Positions 60,572 to 64,000 of a DNA stretch of 64,000 nucleotides are shown here, piece after piece (position 1 is the stretch's first letter; every line of letters starts with the position of its first letter). The notes beneath the pieces are model-generated. The model saw only the letters and a list, made by a program, of their open reading frames with translations. It had not been told where the DNA came from and did not search any database. Location of the stretch: the NCBI GenBank assembly GCA_022393335.1, contig JAJEKB010020704.1, forward strand, positions 1-64,000, in the 5' to 3' direction. The position numbers and the translations under genes are program-made. This stretch comes from Macrotrachela quadricornifera (Eukaryota > Rotifera > Eurotatoria > Philodinida > Philodinidae).

Positions 60572-63500
60572 CAGGGTTGCGATCTGTACCCCATTTTAAC
60601 GCTTTGTAGCTCAAAAAAATTTGTACCTCAGAGGTACAAAATTTGTACCCCATTTGGACTATTTTCCTTTACTGAAAATCAAAATCATATTTGCTTAAAG
60701 TCGATAAATTTGTTGGTTGTAGTCGACATCTTCATTTGTGGAGAGATACGTAGACTCAATTATATTGGCTTATTCAAGACCAATATATGATATCGTTATT
60801 CATCTCATTTGTATTTCCTTTTATTTTGCCATATTAATCACACGATTGAAATTAAATCATGTTTCTAATTGATTATAGTTTTTCATTAAAAGAATGCCTA
60901 TATATTTATCGCAGTATACGGAGGAATTATTGTAGATTTTGGTTAGGCAACAAATAAACAGCAATAATTCTATTGAACTAGATATTGAAGTCATTAAAGA
61001 AGAGAATCATTCTACAGCATTTGAATTCGAAAAAACAATAACATCAAAAGAAACATCAAACTCTATTTCTAAATTGTGTTTCAATGTAGATAAAAAGTCA
61101 TTTAATTCTTCATCAAAATCAAAAAGATATTGCAAGTTTAACAAAGACTGGATTAAACTTTGGAAATATACGTCATTTCTACAAGAATGTCGAACAGATT
61201 CATCACTTGCACATTGTTCTATATGTAAATCGAATTTCTCAATTGCTAATGGTGTAAAGTACTTGATCAATCGTCATCTTGAACAAGCGAATCACAAGCG
61301 TCTAGCAGCAGCAGAAGCTAAACACAAATGTAATTTAGTTTATCAATTAATTCAAAATAAAACTAAATAAGTTGATTTACTGTCTTTTCCTTTAGCACAT
61401 TCTATGTTCGATTTTATTACTCCTTTAACTGAATCAACAAAGTTGATTGCTGCTGAAATTACAGTAGTTTATCAAGGAATACGTCATGGGCATAGTTATT
61501 CGAGTCAAGAATGTACTGCTGATGTTTCAAAGAAATTGTTTCAAGATTCAACTATTAGAAAAAACCTCACATGTGGAAGAACTAAAGCTCGTGAGATTGC
61601 TGTTAATGTTTTAGGTAAATAAACATTTTTTTCTAAAACAAAAGTGTACTAACGAATGAAGAGAAGAAATATAAAGATCGTTGAACGAGTATTTCTCATT
61701 AGTATTTCTTATTTTTTACTCTCTTTCTTTTTCTTTTAGTTCCATTTATGACTAGTCAAATTACAGAAATGATTAATAAAACCGGTTTCTATTCTTTGTT
61801 ATTCGATGCATCGAACGAAGGTCACAAGAAAATGTTTCCATTTGTCGTGAACTATTTCACCGTTAAACGTGGTATCGAACGATCAGTGATTGAAGTAATT
61901 GAATTAGTCAACGAAACAGCTGATCATATTGTTGCTTCACTTTGAGAGGTATTGAAAATGAATGGTATTGATATTGAAAATATGACATCAATTGGTGCTG
62001 ACAACACAAATGTTAATTATGGACGAATTCATTTGGTTTTTTCTTTGTTGAAATCTGATATTCCACATCTAAAGAAAGGTTTTCGCTACAGAAGAAAAAT
62101 AGACATATTGCTAATAACAACGTCTTCTTCTAGAAAATTGTTTTTCACATGTTCTAAACAATTCAGTAAAAACTTCAGATAAATATTTGGTCATTGATAT
62201 TGAATCAATTTTGTCAAATATTTACGGTCACTTTTCTTCATCAACGAAACGAGTAGAAAATCTTAAAGAGTATTTTGATTTTGTCGAGCAAGATCATTTG
62301 GTAAAGCATATATCATATCATTAACAGTCATCAATATTTTTTATATTCAGTTATCATTAAAACACATCAATATTCGTTGGCTTAGTCTATATTCATCTAT
62401 TGAATGATTACTCAAAGTGTTTGATCCATTATCTGCTTATTTTTTGGATTTGAGTGACGATGATAGTTTTACATGCCCACCAATAATTTCAATGTCTTTT
62501 TACTTCTACTGAAGCAAAATGCACTATGTATTTTTTGCATAACGTTTTGTTTGATGTACAGAAAAAAAGTTTGGAATTGCAATGACACTATACTTCGATC
62601 GTCGATTTGAGTAGAATTATTACCAATCTTCTTAGCAAACTTAACAACCGATTGAAACGAAATTATTTTGGTTATCAGACCAAAGTTTTATTGAATTCAT
62701 TGCCCGATTCGGATCGAAAAAAACTGAATCAATGATTCGTAGATTATTTGTCCAGTGTGATTAAATATATTGAGAAATATCATGGTGAACAATCTGAATT
62801 GGCTGAATTAACTGCGGTTTTTGGTATATCTTTTGTAATAATTATATAGGAGAACAGCTTCAGTTTTCTATAGGAATTTGTGACATCGATCAAATAAAGT
62901 TCCATCAGATTGAAGAATGCATTGGTTTTCTCATGCTGGATGTTGGTCATGATAAATTATTCGATGTATATAATATTTTACAATCCATATTTAAAGAAGT
63001 CAACTCATATCGTGAACCATTGAGTCATCAAATTCGAAAATATATTGGCGACGGTGATGGTACTTATAATTCTACTGAAGATATAACCAGTGACCAATAC
63101 AATGAATCAAAAGATAAAGAAGATCTTTTTCACAAATCGACAATTGAAATTCAGGAAAAAGAAAATCAAAATCGAGCTGATCAATTGTGGGCCTATCTTC
63201 TAGCAAAATCAAAAACTCTATATAGCGAAATGACGAAAGTTCTTGCTTATGTTTTTTCGATTCCTTGTTCCAATGCGTTTGCTGAAGGTGTCTTTAGTCA
63301 TATGAAACACGCATGGACACCGAGTCGAAACTCGATGTCAACTGAAACAGTTGCTACTGAATTGAAGATACGACTAAATAGCAAGATGAAATGTAAAGAT
63401 TTTTATTCTTTTACACAATCTCAACCAGAATTGATTAAAACTGCTAAAGGTAAGCAGAAATACAGTTATGTAAAAAAACGTGTATTAGCCAATGGAAACA

Positions 63501-63804
63501 GAAAAGATTTACTTTAAGTGAATATTTTTTTATTTTTTTGAACAGATATATGTCGAAAGAAAAAATGTATTTGTGAACCATTTGTTTCGAAATAAAAACT
63601 AGAATGTCAATTTGAATACTATTCTCAAAACAGAGAAAATGACTGGAAATAATTTTTTACATTAAAAATACCTTTAAAACCGATTTCTTATTGGTAGCGA
63701 TTGTTACTCAGAAAAGAATTATGTACCTCATCGGTGCACCCCATTTGGAACAGTAGTGTACCTCACATGTACCCCATTCTATACTTGAACAGATGGCAGC
63801 CCTG
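60572..63804 (+). mobile_element. hAT transposon, inactive
   Basis: The termini CAGGGTTGCGATCTGT (60572) and, inverted, CAGGGCTGCCATCTGT (63804) are classic hAT ends. The subterminal regions carry repeated GTACCCCATT and TGTACCTCA motifs at both sides, as hAT transposase-binding repeats do. The 8-bp flanks (TTATAAAT and TATTACTA) do not match, so the target duplication has decayed or the ends are rearranged. Length 3,233 bp. Confidence 0.82.
60939..63517 (+). pseudogene. hAT transposase pseudogene (BED-like finger, RNase-H core, dimerisation domain)
   Basis: A BED-like finger lies near 61190-61300 (CSICKSNFSIANGVKYLINR then HLEQANHKR). The catalytic-core pieces are MINKTGFYSLLFDASNEGHK (DASN at about 61807) and MTSIGADNTNVNYG. 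The C-terminal dimerisation region is at 62933-63517 (SIPCSNAFAEGVFSHMKHAW, TPSRNSM, then FYSFTQSQPELIK). TAA at 61368-61370 and TGA near 61943 interrupt it, and several frames are needed from 62.1 to 62.9 kb. A real intron is likely at about 61615-61739 (TTAG/GTAAAT ... TTCTTTTAG, restoring NVL-V-PFM), and another candidate lies at 62299. AATAAA at 63591. Similar to the DUF4371/ZBED-like hAT family. Confidence 0.82.
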
Positions 63805-64000
63805 TATTACTACAGAAATATTAACACGAAGAAACACCTAACGAACTCTTGGAATGACTATCATTTACCCTAAATCGCTATCCCTAAATCAATCCCTAAA
63901 AAAATCCCTAAATTCAAAAATTCATTTTTCCCTTGATTTTGGATGAAACCAACAGAAAAACGAATTTTTGAATTTAGAGATTTTTTTTAGTGATGGATTT
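63805..64000. repeat. Inverted repeat at right window edge
   Basis: AAATCAATCCCTAAAAAAAT with CCCTAAATTCAAAAATTC (about 63893-63930) is inverted at about 63958-64000. The element may continue beyond the window. Confidence 0.65.

Overview
This is a eukaryotic, AT-rich, transposon-dense window, most consistent with a bdelloid rotifer (Rotaria/Adineta-like). The reasons are short GT-AG introns (57 nt in the receptor gene at 37.6-40.7 kb), AATAAA signals just after stops, a membrane-anchored mucin-kelch protein of a type common in bdelloids, and a diverse low-copy set of decaying DNA transposons. The species assignment is inference; no rRNA or other marker gene is present. A 10-N gap marks this as draft assembly.

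Host-like genes are few: a truncated membrane protein at the left edge (3-776, +); a kelch beta-propeller with a mucin/TM N-terminal exon (13.16-14.78 kb, -); a small secreted two-exon protein with a thaumatin-like motif (23.35-24.11 kb, +); a multi-pass membrane protein (33.69-34.86 kb, +); and an adhesion-type GPCR with two GPS-like modules (37.59-40.74 kb, -), possibly beginning at a signal-peptide exon at 44.07 kb.

The rest is mostly mobile DNA. There is an apparently intact piggyBac element with perfect 15-bp TIRs and TTAA flanks (6.10-8.25 kb); a decayed relative (11.3-13.1 kb); an internally deleted piggyBac of another lineage keeping only the C-terminal zinc finger (50.35-50.95 kb); a broken Tc1/mariner element (29.57-30.76 kb); a broken hAT element (60.57-63.80 kb); a Helitron/Pif1 helicase fragment (15.84-16.06 kb); a LINE ORF1 zinc-knuckle relic (24.6-25.2 kb); two decayed transposon-derived multidomain genes (2.4-4.6 kb and 17.0-18.3 kb); and a possible envelope-like membrane remnant (26.4-27.1 kb).

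The most striking layer is non-coding: at least a dozen foldback elements (long inverted repeats), several with TA or terminal-motif boundaries. The largest is a 1.41-kb near-palindrome (35,231-36,640). Three otherwise different foldbacks (5.0, 31.8 and 35.3 kb) share a roughly 90-bp internal module in the same order and spacing. Between 45 and 51.4 kb a separate family combines inverted arms, a conserved hub with a TCTAGAC/GTCTAG core, and minisatellites built on ACAAATGACC. No CRISPR array, prokaryotic operon, defence island or telomere-repeat array was seen.
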